From JAHIGH01 sp964564035 (GTDB lineage: Bacteria > Patescibacteriota > Microgenomatia > Levybacterales > UBA12049), in the NCBI GenBank assembly GCA_964564035.1, contig CAZLZN010000016.1:1-36826 (forward strand): a stretch of 36,826 bases of DNA, in the 5' to 3' direction. The notes beneath the pieces are model-generated. The model was not told where the DNA came from and ran no database searches. It saw nothing but the letters and a program-made list of their open reading frames with translations. Positions 16,119 through 25,616 of this stretch are shown in pieces. Every line of letters starts with the position of its first letter. The stretch's first letter is position 1. Both the position numbers and the translations under genes were made by a program.

Positions 16119-17876
16119 ATGGATTTTATAAAAAAATATTGGGGCTTGTTTGTAATTTTGCTGATTTGTTATGCGGCAGTCAGGAGTGTGTTTTTGGATG
16201 GATTTTTTCCGGTTCACGATGATGTACAGCCGACACGAATATTTCAGATGGCAAAATCTATAATGGACGGCATGTTTCCCGTGAGATGGGTCAATGATTT
16301 GGGATTTGGGTACGGTTATCCGATTTTTAATTTTTATGCACCACTGCCATATTATTTAGGCGCACTATTTTATTTTTTGGGTTTTGATGCTATTAATTCC
16401 GCAAAAATAATGTTTGCTATACCTGTATTTTTGGCTGGAATCGGGATGTATTTGTTTGTCAGAGCCTTCCTGGGTCAATTGCCAGCTATGCTATCCGCGG
16501 CCGTATTTGTTCTTTTTCCGTATTTCGCGCTGAATATTTTTGTCAGAGGGGCGGTAGGCGAATACTATGCGTATTCTTTTTTGCCGTTTATATTTTGGGG
16601 ATTATTCAGAATATATTATTTGGCAAACAGCCGTGCGGAATCAAAAAAAAGCAATATTGATAGACATGCAACCTTATTTGAATCTCTCTATATTCGACCG
16701 GCTGCTATCAGCATAATATTTTTGAGCTTTTTAATTATTTCACATAATTTGAGCGCTTATATGTTATTTATTTTCTTATTATTTTATTTTGCTATCGCTT
16801 TCTTTTATGTAAAAAATAAAATGTTGTTGATTATAAATTTCGGGACTATTTTGTTAATTTCATTTTTGATCACTTCTTTTTATACACTTCCGGCAATGTT
16901 TGAAATAAAATTTACGGATGTCAGTTCACAGCTTGCGGGAAATTTTGATTTTTCCAAGCACTATGTATGTCCATTGCAATGGTGGGATAGCCCATGGGGT
17001 TTTGCCGGTTCATCCGAGGGATGTGTGGAGGACGGTATTAGTTTCCGCCTGGGTAAGTCAAATATAATTTTCGCGCTTTTAGGAATAGCGGCATTTATTT
17101 TATTTTCCATAAGTCGCGGAGGCAATAAAAAAAATTTTATGTTTTTTTATGCATTAGCAGTTTTGGCTATATCGCTGTTTATGATGACTGAATATTCGAA
17201 GGTTGTCTGGTCATATCTTCCCGGCATTGATTTTTTGCAATTTCCGTGGAGATTTTTGAATTTTGCAGGTTTTGCTATCGCAGTGCTGAGCGGTTATTTT
17301 GTATACGCTATTATTAATAAAAATAGAAGTATAGGTACGATAATTTTGATAGCTGCGGTATTGTCGACTGTGTATTTTAATTTAAAATTATTTCAGCCGC
17401 AAACTTATCTGAACAGCGGCGCTGATCATTATATAAATATCGAGAGTATCGTTTTTTTACATTCAAAATTGACCAATGAATATATGCCGCCGAATTTTGA
17501 AAGACCGAAAAATAAAAGTGAAGTTCCTAATAAGCCTATTGAAGTTATTTCCGGTATGGGCAGTGTTGAGGTTATAGAGAATAGGACCGGAAAGGTTAGC
17601 GCCAATGTCGAAATGAAACAGGAGGGGAGTTTAAGAATTAACAAGGCATTTTTTCCCGCCTGGAAGCTGTTTTCAAACCGGACGGAGCTAAAGCTTATAG
17701 AAGATGAGCGGGGAATGACAGCGATGCTTGATAAAGGAAATCATTATATAAGTTTGGAATTTGTACCAACCCCTATTCATTTGCTTGGAAACGGCTTGTC
17801 AATATCTGGAATTATTGTACTGCTTGCTGTTATAATCAAATCCGGGAAAAATAAATATTATGGCCAAGAAAATTAG
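16119..17876 (+). CDS. PTPS-related membrane protein (GT-C-like)
   Basis: A 585-residue multi-pass membrane protein of the same family as its upstream neighbour. HDD at 33-35 in the first loop, DGMFPVRW (50-57) and GFGYGYPIFNFYAPLPYY match the family pattern. The C-terminal soluble part carries FFPAWK, then a final helix. The ATG at 16119 is chosen because it has GAGGAAG 8 nt upstream and begins a clean N-terminal helix; an in-frame upstream TTG at 16020 would add 33 hydrophilic residues read from the GC hairpin. It overlaps the DPM1-like gene by 17 bp. Confidence 0.75.
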   Translation: MDFIKKYWGLFVILLICYAAVRSVFLDGFFPVHDDVQPTRIFQMAKSIMDGMFPVRWVNDLGFGYGYPIFNFYAPLPYYLGALFYFLGFDAINSAKIMFAIPVFLAGIGMYLFVRAFLGQLPAMLSAAVFVLFPYFALNIFVRGAVGEYYAYSFLPFIFWGLFRIYYLANSRAESKKSNIDRHATLFESLYIRPAAISIIFLSFLIISHNLSAYMLFIFLLFYFAIAFFYVKNKMLLIINFGTILLISFLITSFYTLPAMFEIKFTDVSSQLAGNFDFSKHYVCPLQWWDSPWGFAGSSEGCVEDGISFRLGKSNIIFALLGIAAFILFSISRGGNKKNFMFFYALAVLAISLFMMTEYSKVVWSYLPGIDFLQFPWRFLNFAGFAIAVLSGYFVYAIINKNRSIGTIILIAAVLSTVYFNLKLFQPQTYLNSGADHYINIESIVFLHSKLTNEYMPPNFERPKNKSEVPNKPIEVISGMGSVEVIENRTGKVSANVEMKQEGSLRINKAFFPAWKLFSNRTELKLIEDERGMTAMLDKGNHYISLEFVPTPIHLLGNGLSISGIIVLLAVIIKSGKNKYYGQEN

Positions 17877-18579
17877 TGAATTATCGATTTTTTTTCCGTT
17901 CTGGAACGAGGAAAAAAATATTGAAACAGTTATTAAAAGAACGATTCCTGTAGCTCAGGATATTGCCGCCAGATGGGAAATAATCATGGTTGATGACGGG
18001 TCCTCGGATAAAACTCTTTCAATCGCCAGAAAACTGGCCGCGAAGAATAAGAATTTGAGAGTAATAACTCATTTTCCAAACAGAGGATACGGCGCTGCTT
18101 TGAAGGCCGGTTTTGATAATTCGAGTTATAAATATATAGTATTTAATGACGGTGACGGGCAGTTTGAATTCAGTGAAGTCGAGAAATTCATTGAATTAAT
18201 ACATCAGGCCGACATGGTAATCGGATTCAGAAAAAAGCGGAATGACCCGAATCTATTTAAAAGGCTACTCCTGATGAATTTATTAAAGATATGGGATTTT
18301 GTTTTGTTCAGGTTTTATTTTAGGGATATTGATTGCGGGTTTAAGATGTTTACCCGTGAGGCGCTGGAAAAAATCGGGCCGCTCCGTTCAGAAGGAGCCA
18401 TGATAACGACCGAGCTTCTCGCGAAAGCTAAAAAGAAAAAACTGCGTATCAAAGAAACAGGCGTTGATCATTTTCCTCGAAAATTCGGCCATCAGACCGG
18501 AGCAAATTTCCCTGTGGTGCTGCGTGCAGTTTTAGAAAGCTTCCAACTGTGGTACGATTTACATTATGGAAGAACTTGA
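17860..18579 (+). CDS. DPM1-like polyprenyl-phosphate glycosyltransferase (GT2)
   Basis: A 239-residue soluble GT2 enzyme. PFWNEEKN (13-20), DDGSSD (45-50), NDGDGQFEF (96-104, metal-binding acidic cluster) and DIDCGFKMF (156-164) match the DPM1/polyprenyl-phosphate sugar synthase group. It should load a sugar on polyprenyl phosphate for the PTPS-related and PMT-like enzymes around it. It overlaps the genes on both sides (17 and 14 bp), which argues for coupled expression with a GT-C-like protein and the flippase. No membrane anchor is seen. Confidence 0.88.
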   Translation: MAKKISELSIFFPFWNEEKNIETVIKRTIPVAQDIAARWEIIMVDDGSSDKTLSIARKLAAKNKNLRVITHFPNRGYGAALKAGFDNSSYKYIVFNDGDGQFEFSEVEKFIELIHQADMVIGFRKKRNDPNLFKRLLLMNLLKIWDFVLFRFYFRDIDCGFKMFTREALEKIGPLRSEGAMITTELLAKAKKKKLRIKETGVDHFPRKFGHQTGANFPVVLRAVLESFQLWYDLHYGRT

Positions 18580-20017
18580 TGTACTGCAGTTGGGCAGGAA
18601 GTCGCTTCATGGAATAATTGCTTTGATATCCAGGCAGTTCGTGCTTCAAGTCATTTCAATTGCAGCGTTTTTAATCATATCGAGTGTGCTCCTGCCGTCT
18701 GATATCGGAATATTCACTGCTGTAATAGCTATGCAGAGAGTGGTCGGCTTTTTTACGGATTTCGGATTGGGCGCCGCTTTAATTCAGAAAAAAGATAAAT
18801 TGACACAAGGAGATCTGAAAACCAGTTTTACAATACAAGCGGGGATAACTTTGCTTATATTTGTATTGGTATTGCTGACCGGAGATATTATAAGCAATTA
18901 CTTCGAATTATCGGAACAAGGCAAAGGCTTACTTATAGCGCTTGTTTTCGTAATTTTTGTTTCTTCTTTTAAGACTATACCTTCGATACTTTTGGAGCGC
19001 AAGATACAGTTTCAAAAACTGATCATACCCCAGATTGCCGAGTCGCTGGTGTTTAATGTTCTGCTCGTGGTATTGGTGCTGAACGGTTTTCGTGTCAGCA
19101 GTTATACCTATGCTTTTTTGGCTTCGGCTCTGATAGGGCTCCCGATTTATTATTTGATATCACCATGGAAGCCGGAAATAGGTATCGATAGAGCATCGCT
19201 TAAGCATTTGGTCTTTGGTATTCAATTTCAGGCGAAAAATATCCTGGCGACGATCAAGGATGATCTATTGACCGTAATACTTATAAAGTTTTTGACTTTT
19301 ACCCAAATCGGTTATATAGGGTTTGCTCAAAGAATTTCATTTCTTAGTTACAGGTATATAGTTGACAGCGTTACAAAAGTGACTTTTGCTTCTTATTCCA
19401 GACTTCAAGAAGATAAGGAATTGATGAAAAAAGCTATTGAGAAATCGCTATTTTATATAGGCAGTGCTATGTTTCCACTAATTGCGGGGACAGTGATTAT
19501 AATTCCATACGTAATTGATTATTTTCCGAAATGGGATAATAAATGGGAGCCGGCGCTGATCAGTATTATATTTTTTTCTCTGAATGCGGGTATATCTTCA
19601 TTGTCGGCAATATTAGTTAATGCTCTTGACGCGACCGGCAGAGTTAAAACAACCCTCAGATTGATGGTTATATGGACAAGTCTCACCTGGATTTTGACTC
19701 CGGTTTTTATAGTATATTTCGGCTATAACGGCGTGGCGGCTGCGTCTTTTTTGATCACTTTGACAATAGGCTATACAATTTATTTAGTGAAAAGATTTAT
19801 ACAATTTAATTTTATAAGTAGCATTATCAAACCGTTTTCAGCTACAATGGTCATGGCGGCTGTTGCTTTTATAGCTTCCAGGCTGTATGTGAGCGATGTT
19901 ATCAGCCTTGCTCTGGTAGCGGCTGGAGCAGGCGTAATATATTTGGGTTTGTACTATATGATAGCCAAAAAAGAGCTGATAGAACTCAGGAATATAATAT
20001 TTAGAAAATATGCGTAA
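18566..20017 (+). CDS. Oligosaccharide flippase (MOP superfamily, Wzx/TuaB-like)
   Basis: A 483-residue integral membrane protein with roughly 12-14 helices. The N-terminal section LLPSDIGIFTAVIAMQ...FFTDFGLGAALIQKK is characteristic of the polysaccharide exporter branch (WzxC/TuaB) of the MOP superfamily. It moves undecaprenyl-linked glycans across the cytoplasmic membrane. It is the only flippase in the window and is embedded between glycosyltransferases with overlaps at both ends, so its cargo is probably the glycan built by the neighbouring GT2 enzymes. No polymerase or ligase was recognised nearby, though one of the GT-C-like proteins might serve. Confidence 0.9.
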   Translation: MEELDVLQLGRKSLHGIIALISRQFVLQVISIAAFLIISSVLLPSDIGIFTAVIAMQRVVGFFTDFGLGAALIQKKDKLTQGDLKTSFTIQAGITLLIFVLVLLTGDIISNYFELSEQGKGLLIALVFVIFVSSFKTIPSILLERKIQFQKLIIPQIAESLVFNVLLVVLVLNGFRVSSYTYAFLASALIGLPIYYLISPWKPEIGIDRASLKHLVFGIQFQAKNILATIKDDLLTVILIKFLTFTQIGYIGFAQRISFLSYRYIVDSVTKVTFASYSRLQEDKELMKKAIEKSLFYIGSAMFPLIAGTVIIIPYVIDYFPKWDNKWEPALISIIFFSLNAGISSLSAILVNALDATGRVKTTLRLMVIWTSLTWILTPVFIVYFGYNGVAAASFLITLTIGYTIYLVKRFIQFNFISSIIKPFSATMVMAAVAFIASRLYVSDVISLALVAAGAGVIYLGLYYMIAKKELIELRNIIFRKYA

Positions 20018-20936
20018 AAATATTCGAATTTCGGCAGTTATTTCGGCTTATAATGAAGAGAAAAAGATTGCAAGATGTCTGGATTCACTCAGTTGGACTG
20101 ATGAGATAATTTTTGTAGATAATTCTTCTACAGATTCGACTGTGAAAATAGCGCAAAAGTATACCGATAAAATATATTCCCAAAAAAATGATCCTGCCAA
20201 TATTGATCTCCAAAAAAACACGGCAATAGATAAGGCGACGGGGGATTGGGTGCTTTTGATTGACGCCGACGAGGTGGTAAGCGCGGAGCTGGCCGATGAA
20301 ATAAAAAAGATAGATTTTGGAAATATGGCTGACTCTATAAACAGTTTTTTTATACCGCGAAAAAATATAATTTTTGGAAAATGGATAGAGTACACGGGAT
20401 GGTATCCGGACCGGCAGATAAGATTATTTAAAAAAGGATATGGGCGTTATGATAAAAAGCATTATCATGAGATGATCACTGTCAACGGAACAACCGGCTT
20501 TTTGAGCGAGCATATTATTCATTATAATTATGAAACGATCGGACAATTTTTGTATAAACATCTTTTTTTGTATGCTCCAAACGAAGCGGAGGAAATGATA
20601 AGGCGGGGATTTGAATTTGATTGGAAGGGTGTAATCAGAATGCCAATGAGTGAATTCTTGAGCCGTTATTTTGCCCGGGAAGGATATAGAGACGGGTTTC
20701 ATGGCCTGGTTCTTTCTGTGCTTATGGCTTTTTATCATGCGGTGATATTTTTGCATATTTGGGAGAAAGAAAAGTTCGATGAACAAAAAGGCCAAAATGT
20801 ATTGGAGGGATTTGAAGAGGAGATGAAAAAATCAGGTAAGGAAATTAAATATTGGCTAAATGCGGGACGGGTAAATTCAGAAAAAAGTTTTTTCAGGAAA
20901 TATGCGAGGAAAATCAGAAATAAAATATCGATATGA
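20010..20936 (+). CDS. GT2 glycosyltransferase, WaaE/KdtX-like
   Basis: A 308-residue family 2 glycosyltransferase. ISAYNEEKKI (11-20), VDNSSTD (36-42) and the catalytic-site DADE at 85-88 are present; IPRKNIIFGKWIEYTGWYPD and RLFKKG follow the layout of the WaaE-like group (COG0463). It would add a sugar to a lipid-linked intermediate on the cytoplasmic side. The C-terminal third is basic and may associate with the membrane. Its TGA overlaps the next start in an ATGA junction (20933-20936). A second WaaE-like enzyme follows one gene later. Confidence 0.87.
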   Translation: MRKNIRISAVISAYNEEKKIARCLDSLSWTDEIIFVDNSSTDSTVKIAQKYTDKIYSQKNDPANIDLQKNTAIDKATGDWVLLIDADEVVSAELADEIKKIDFGNMADSINSFFIPRKNIIFGKWIEYTGWYPDRQIRLFKKGYGRYDKKHYHEMITVNGTTGFLSEHIIHYNYETIGQFLYKHLFLYAPNEAEEMIRRGFEFDWKGVIRMPMSEFLSRYFAREGYRDGFHGLVLSVLMAFYHAVIFLHIWEKEKFDEQKGQNVLEGFEEEMKKSGKEIKYWLNAGRVNSEKSFFRKYARKIRNKISI

Positions 20937-21838
20937 AAAAAATTGGTATTGTAACAGTCAATTATAATTCGGAGCGTGAAACGATGGATTTACTTAAGTC
21001 GCTCGAGAGGATAGATAGAAAAAATCTGGATATAAAAATTTTTATCGTAGATAATGCATCGAAAAAAGTGCTTAAAGCAGATAAGGATAAAGTTGAGGTC
21101 ATCAGATCCGAAGTTAACACGGGATTTGCCGGAGGTTACAATATGGGTATCAGAAAGGCGCTTGCTGCAGGGTCGGATTATGTATTGATCATAAATAATG
21201 ATACGAAAGTTTATTCGGATATGATCGCGCGTTTATTGAAATGCGCGGAAAAATATCCGGACGCCGGGGCTGTAGTTCCAAAGATTTATTTTGCCAAAGG
21301 TCATGAGTATCATAAAACACGCTATAAAGCCGATGAGATCGGCAAAGTGATCTGGTATGCGGGCGGATATACCGATTGGAGAAATGTGAAAAGTATACAC
21401 AGGGGAGTAGATGAAGTGGATCGAGGGCAATATGATACGGAAGAACCGGTTGAATTCGCGACGGGATGTTGTATTTTGTTCAAAAAAGAGGTTTTGGAAA
21501 AGGCCGGATTATTTGATGAGAGGTATTTTTTGTATTATGAAGATGCGGATTTGAGTGAGAGAATTAAAAAAGCAGGCTACAAAATTTTTTATGCTCCGCA
21601 GGCATGTCTGATACATGTAAATGCAGCTTCGTCGGGAGGACCGGGTAACACACTGCATGATTATTTTTTGACGCGGAACCAAATGCTTTTTGGGATGACT
21701 TACGCGCCTTTGCGGACAAAAATTGCCTTGATCAGGCAAGGAATAAGATTGTTTTTGACCGGACGGAGGTTTCAAAAAAAGGGCATAAGAGATTATTTCG
21801 CGGGAAAATTCGGGAAAGGCACTTATTTTAATGGGTAA
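20933..21838 (+). CDS. GT2 glycosyltransferase, WbbL/rhamnosyltransferase-like
   Basis: A 301-residue GT2 enzyme. VNYNSE (9-14), NTGFAGGYNMGI (62-73), INND (87-90, DXD-equivalent), FATGCC (175-180) and LYYEDADLSERIKKAGY (about 200-216) are typical of WbbL-type rhamnosyl- or related transferases. The donor is likely a dTDP-sugar such as dTDP-rhamnose, but this is family-based inference; no dTDP-sugar genes are in the window. It is coupled to both neighbours by 4- and 8-bp overlaps. Confidence 0.88.
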   Translation: MKKIGIVTVNYNSERETMDLLKSLERIDRKNLDIKIFIVDNASKKVLKADKDKVEVIRSEVNTGFAGGYNMGIRKALAAGSDYVLIINNDTKVYSDMIARLLKCAEKYPDAGAVVPKIYFAKGHEYHKTRYKADEIGKVIWYAGGYTDWRNVKSIHRGVDEVDRGQYDTEEPVEFATGCCILFKKEVLEKAGLFDERYFLYYEDADLSERIKKAGYKIFYAPQACLIHVNAASSGGPGNTLHDYFLTRNQMLFGMTYAPLRTKIALIRQGIRLFLTGRRFQKKGIRDYFAGKFGKGTYFNG

Positions 21839-22637
21839 AATATCAGCAATCATTTTGGCGAAAAACGCAGAAGATCAAATATCCGATTGTATCGAGTCTG
21901 TGAGTTTTTGCGATGAAATTCTGGTAATTGACGATAATTCTTCAGACAGGACAGTCGATTTATCAAGAAAAATGGGAGCCCGCGTCGAGGAGTATAGGCA
22001 AAGCGAAAATAATTTTGCGGAGCGGCGCAATTTTGGTTTGAAAAGAGCAAGATACAGCTGGGTTTTTTATATAGACTCAGATGAACGGATGACAAAGGAA
22101 TTACAGAAGTCTATAAAGTCCGTATTAAATCAAAAGAGCGTTGAATTTAATTCATATAAGATACAGCGCAAGAATTTTTATTTTGGTAATCATGAATGGC
22201 CGCAGGGCGAAGTTTTTACGAGGCTTTTTTATAAACCCGAATTTAAAGGGTGGACCGGGAAACTTCATGAGTCGCCGGTAATCTCCGGAGACGCGGGAGA
22301 GCTTGAGGGATATTTACTGCATTATACACATAGAGATCTGTTTACTATGGTTCAGAAAACGCTGGAGTGGTCCAAGATCGAGGCCGAGCTAAGATATGGC
22401 GCGGGACATCCTCAAATGACATGGTGGAGGTTTCCGAGAGTTATGTTTACGGCTTTTTATGATTCGTATGTTCGTCAAAGAGGTTACAAGGCCGGTACGG
22501 CCGGAGTTGTGGAGAGTATTTACCAGGCGTTTAGTATTTTTATCACTTACGCGAGGCTGTGGGAAATGCAAATCAAAAATCAATCCGTTCGGCAAGCTCA
22601 GGATAAAAAATCAATCCATTCGGCAAGCTCAGAATAA
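21831..22637 (+). CDS. GT2 glycosyltransferase, WaaE/KdtX-like
   Basis: A 268-residue GT2 enzyme. ILAKNAEDQI, IDDNSSD (33-39) and YIDSDER (80-86) are the nucleotide-sugar and metal-binding parts; NFYFGNHEWPQGEV and GKLHESP follow the WaaE-like pattern. It is a distant paralogue of the 20010 gene. The last roughly 20 residues are translated from two copies of a 30-bp repeat (22575-22635) and have the low-complexity look of an acquired tail, so the original stop was probably earlier. It is the last gene of block A. Confidence 0.87.
   Translation: MGKISAIILAKNAEDQISDCIESVSFCDEILVIDDNSSDRTVDLSRKMGARVEEYRQSENNFAERRNFGLKRARYSWVFYIDSDERMTKELQKSIKSVLNQKSVEFNSYKIQRKNFYFGNHEWPQGEVFTRLFYKPEFKGWTGKLHESPVISGDAGELEGYLLHYTHRDLFTMVQKTLEWSKIEAELRYGAGHPQMTWWRFPRVMFTAFYDSYVRQRGYKAGTAGVVESIYQAFSIFITYARLWEMQIKNQSVRQAQDKKSIHSASSE
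22575..22635 (+). repeat. Two direct copies of a 30-bp repeat
   Basis: Units at 22575-22604 and 22606-22635 differ at only two positions. Each contains the core TTCGGCAAGCTCAG. They form the 3' end of the glycosyltransferase gene and contribute its stop codon. The sequence recalls small dispersed repeats with an AAGCTCAG core seen in other bacterial genomes, but no further copy was found in this window. Confidence 0.85.
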
Positions 22638-22656
22638 AAGATTAAAACTGATACTG

Positions 22657-23121
22657 TTAGCTGCTGAATATAATATTTTCATGCACTTTTTCTTTCGGGT
22701 ATAGGATACCTGTTTTTTTCAAGTTTTTTAAGTTTTGAAGATAATTAAAACCCAAATCGCGTAATTGCAATACAGCTTTTGTTATGCCTTCCGCTTCAAT
22801 AATTAATCCAAATTTTGGGGCACTCAATAAATTTTTGGGACTCATTATAGGGTATCTCAATATGTAATTAGCAGGATGAACCAGATGTTGAGCCAGATAT
22901 TCAACCGGTGCGGCAATAAAATAGATATCAGGATTGCTTCTTCTGCGCAGGGCAATTTCAAATTCCATATATGAATTAATTATTCCGTATTGCCAGAGCT
23001 GATTCGCGACCTCAATCGGGGCATGGGTGTCTCCTGTTTTAAACTGTGCTTCAGGCATATCTAAAGCTTCATTTAAAATGACTTTTTTTATTTCCTTATT
23101 TCTTCTTTCAATAGCGCTCAT
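22657..23121 (-). CDS. Hypothetical protein, function unknown
   Basis: A 154-residue, mostly hydrophilic protein with no family recognised. It starts with a basic helical stretch (ERRNKEIKKVI), and the middle has HAPIEVANQLWQYGIINSY and NPDIYFIAAPVEYLAQHLVHP. It could be a small cytosolic or nucleic-acid-associated protein, but nothing shows this directly. It is the only minus-strand gene between the two glycan blocks. Its start is supported by a TGa-extended TATACT 9 nt before the ATG. Confidence 0.65.
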   Translation of the reverse strand: MSAIERRNKEIKKVILNEALDMPEAQFKTGDTHAPIEVANQLWQYGIINSYMEFEIALRRRSNPDIYFIAAPVEYLAQHLVHPANYILRYPIMSPKNLLSAPKFGLIIEAEGITKAVLQLRDLGFNYLQNLKNLKKTGILYPKEKVHENIIFSS

Positions 23122-23315
23122 TCTGAGCGGAGTATATCAATTTTGCGTGATTGCTTCAAGTAGGATGAATCTGTTTCTTTTTGTTAATTTTTTTATATAA
23201 ACTATCAGATTTGCTTTTGCTTGTCAGCTCCGTAATGACGCGTATAATGTTATTAACATAAATTTGCTTGGCAACTGCGCAATAAGTGTAGTAAGATTAT
23301 AATCATCAAATATAT
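23122..23315. other. Divergent intergenic region with two promoters
   Basis: On the minus strand TGaTATACT (23131-23139) ends 9 nt before the ATG at 23121. On the plus strand TTGTCA (23221-23226), a 16-bp spacer and TATAAT (23243-23248) form a reasonable promoter for the YfhO gene; a second TATAAT lies at 23298-23303, 12 nt before its ATG. Confidence 0.5.
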
Positions 23316-25616
23316 ATGGCCAGAATGATTAAAAAATATTGGGCAGTAAGTTTAGTAATAATTGCCTGGGGGGTTTTTGCTTTTCCATATATTTTCCAAA
23401 ATAAAACTCCTTATCCGGCTGCATTCCAGAACACCTTTTTTTCGCCGTGGAGCGATTACCCGGAGTTTTCTATGCCTGTCAAAAATAACGCGTTGTCTGA
23501 CGTGGTAACACAAATATATCCGTGGAAAAAATATACAATTGAAGAATTGAAAAAGGGTTCAATACCCTGGTGGAATCCTTATAGTTTCTCCGGAACTCTC
23601 CACGCAGGCAATTTTCAGTCGGCGGTTTTTTCACCTTTTAATATTTTATTTTTTATCATGCCGTTTATTGACGCATGGACTGCGCTTATAGTTATTCAGC
23701 CTCTTTTAGGCGGAATTTTTATGTATTTGTTTTTAAAAAGTTTGAGAATTTCGAACTTTGGAACTGTTGTCGGCAGCGGATCTTTTATGTTTTGCGGCTT
23801 TATGGTTGTTTGGATGCCTTACGGGACTATGTCGATGGCGATATTATTTTTACCGCTTGCTCTTTTCGCGGTCGAAAAATATTTAATAAATAAAAACTTT
23901 TTTTGTCTTCTACTGCTCGCGTTAACTATTCCGCTTTCTTTTTTCTCAGGTCATATTCAGACAAGTTTTTATTTTCTTGTAACGATAATTTTGTACGGAT
24001 TATACAGGTCGTATACTTCCAATAAATTAAGTTATTTGCCGCTCCTGATGCTTGGCGTCATATCGGGTTTGTCTATATCTATGCTGCAAATTTTTCCGAC
24101 ATGGGAAATTTATTTGTTATCGGCAAGGGCGATTGAGGGGTATTTGGGGGGGGCAATTCCGCTGCAGTACTTAATTACTATAATCGCGCCTGATTTTTAT
24201 GGTAATCCTGTTACGAGAAACGAATGGGTGGGGCATTATGCAGAATGGGCCGGTTTCGCAGGCACGGTGACTGTTTTTTTGTGTATGTTTTCGTATTATG
24301 CAAAAAGCCGGGTACTGCCGGTTTTTTTTGCGATGCTCGGCGGCGGGGCATTAGTGCTGGCCATTGATACTCCGCTTCAATCGATTATTGTAAACTCCGG
24401 AATACCTATTTTGTCAAACAGTATTCCGTCCAGAATAATTGTAATATTTAGTTTCTCTGTCTCTGTTTTGGGCGCAATCGGTGCAGAGGTATTTAAAAAA
24501 TATTTGGAGGATAGACGATACAGGAAAATTATTGCCCCTCTGGCGTTTTATATTTTGTTTATTCTCGCGGTTTGGATTGTTCTAATTTTGCGCATTATGC
24601 CGGAGGATAAGTCTATTACGGCGGCCAGGAATTTTGCCGTACCTACAGCATTTGTATTTATTCTCGCGGTAATAATTGCCGCGTCTGTATTTTTTAAAAA
24701 GAAAACATTTAAGCATATAGCGCTATATGCTTTGGTAGCATTAAATTTTGCAGGGGGTTTGATGTTTGCTATAAAATGGATGCCTTATGATTCGAAAGAG
24801 TATCTCTCTCCTCAATTACCTGTAATAAAAGCCATGCAGGACAATTTGGACGGAGGCCGGGTATTCGGAAAGATCGGATCATACGTTGATTCAAATTATA
24901 AGTTGCCGTCAATCGAAGGATATGATCCTCTATATATTAGAAGATATGGTGAATTTATTGAAAGCGCGAAAAACGGCGAGCCTGCGCCCGCAGTCAGGTC
25001 TCTGGCGATCCTTGATAAAAATGCTAAGTATGCAGACCGGGTTTTGGATCTTCTGGGCGTGACTGTAATATATCATGTAATTGGCGACACTAATAAATCC
25101 TGGGCGTTTCCGGTTTGGGATGAGAAATATTTTGGTAAATACGAAATAGTATTTAGCGATGAGCGTTTTCAGGTCTACAAAAATAAAGAGGCCTTGCCGC
25201 GAGCTAAAATGTTTTATGAATATGAACTAGTTCAGAGAGACGCGGATATTATTAAAAGATTTTATGAAGAAGATTTTGATTTTAGGAATGTATTGATTTT
25301 GGAGAAAGAAATAAACAATAAGCGACTAGTGAAAAGCAATAAGCGACGAGGAACAGGTAGTAATAGGCTAGAAAATGTAAAGATTGTGAATTATTCGCCT
25401 TCAAAAGTAATAATTGAAGTTGATACCAAAGAAGAGGGGCTGATGTTTTTGTCAGATAATTGGTATCCAAAGTGGAAAGCTAAGGTAAATGGTATTGAAG
25501 CTGAAATTTACCGCGCGGACTATACGTTCAGAGCTGTTGAGGTGCCAAGCGGGAAATCAGTAGTTGAGTTTTATTTTGATCCTTTTAAGATTATCCACCT
25601 TCGCGAAAAATTTTGA
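23316..25616 (+). CDS. YfhO-family membrane glycosyltransferase-like protein
   Basis: A 766-residue multi-pass protein of the YfhO family (PF09586), which is linked to GT-C-type glycosylation of cell-surface polymers. D62 followed by QIYPW (66-70), then IPWWNPYSFSG and GNFQSAVFSPFN, form the first external loop. About 12 helices fill residues 10-480 and a large external domain follows, with NWYPKWKAKVNG near its end. Residues about 664-687 are translated from a 7-bp-periodic repeat and are unusually K/R/N-rich. The protein ends without the final membrane helices seen in many relatives. It stands alone between the two glycan blocks. Confidence 0.8.
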   Translation: MARMIKKYWAVSLVIIAWGVFAFPYIFQNKTPYPAAFQNTFFSPWSDYPEFSMPVKNNALSDVVTQIYPWKKYTIEELKKGSIPWWNPYSFSGTLHAGNFQSAVFSPFNILFFIMPFIDAWTALIVIQPLLGGIFMYLFLKSLRISNFGTVVGSGSFMFCGFMVVWMPYGTMSMAILFLPLALFAVEKYLINKNFFCLLLLALTIPLSFFSGHIQTSFYFLVTIILYGLYRSYTSNKLSYLPLLMLGVISGLSISMLQIFPTWEIYLLSARAIEGYLGGAIPLQYLITIIAPDFYGNPVTRNEWVGHYAEWAGFAGTVTVFLCMFSYYAKSRVLPVFFAMLGGGALVLAIDTPLQSIIVNSGIPILSNSIPSRIIVIFSFSVSVLGAIGAEVFKKYLEDRRYRKIIAPLAFYILFILAVWIVLILRIMPEDKSITAARNFAVPTAFVFILAVIIAASVFFKKKTFKHIALYALVALNFAGGLMFAIKWMPYDSKEYLSPQLPVIKAMQDNLDGGRVFGKIGSYVDSNYKLPSIEGYDPLYIRRYGEFIESAKNGEPAPAVRSLAILDKNAKYADRVLDLLGVTVIYHVIGDTNKSWAFPVWDEKYFGKYEIVFSDERFQVYKNKEALPRAKMFYEYELVQRDADIIKRFYEEDFDFRNVLILEKEINNKRLVKSNKRRGTGSNRLENVKIVNYSPSKVIIEVDTKEEGLMFLSDNWYPKWKAKVNGIEAEIYRADYTFRAVEVPSGKSVVEFYFDPFKIIHLREKF
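25318..25373 (+). repeat. Degenerate 7-bp tandem repeat inside the YfhO gene
   Basis: Eight heptads, with ATAAGCG repeated exactly at 25318 and 25339 (21 bp apart), then ACGAGGA, ACAGGTA and others. The total of 56 bp is read in frame as a basic, low-complexity insert in the external domain. Confidence 0.6.
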
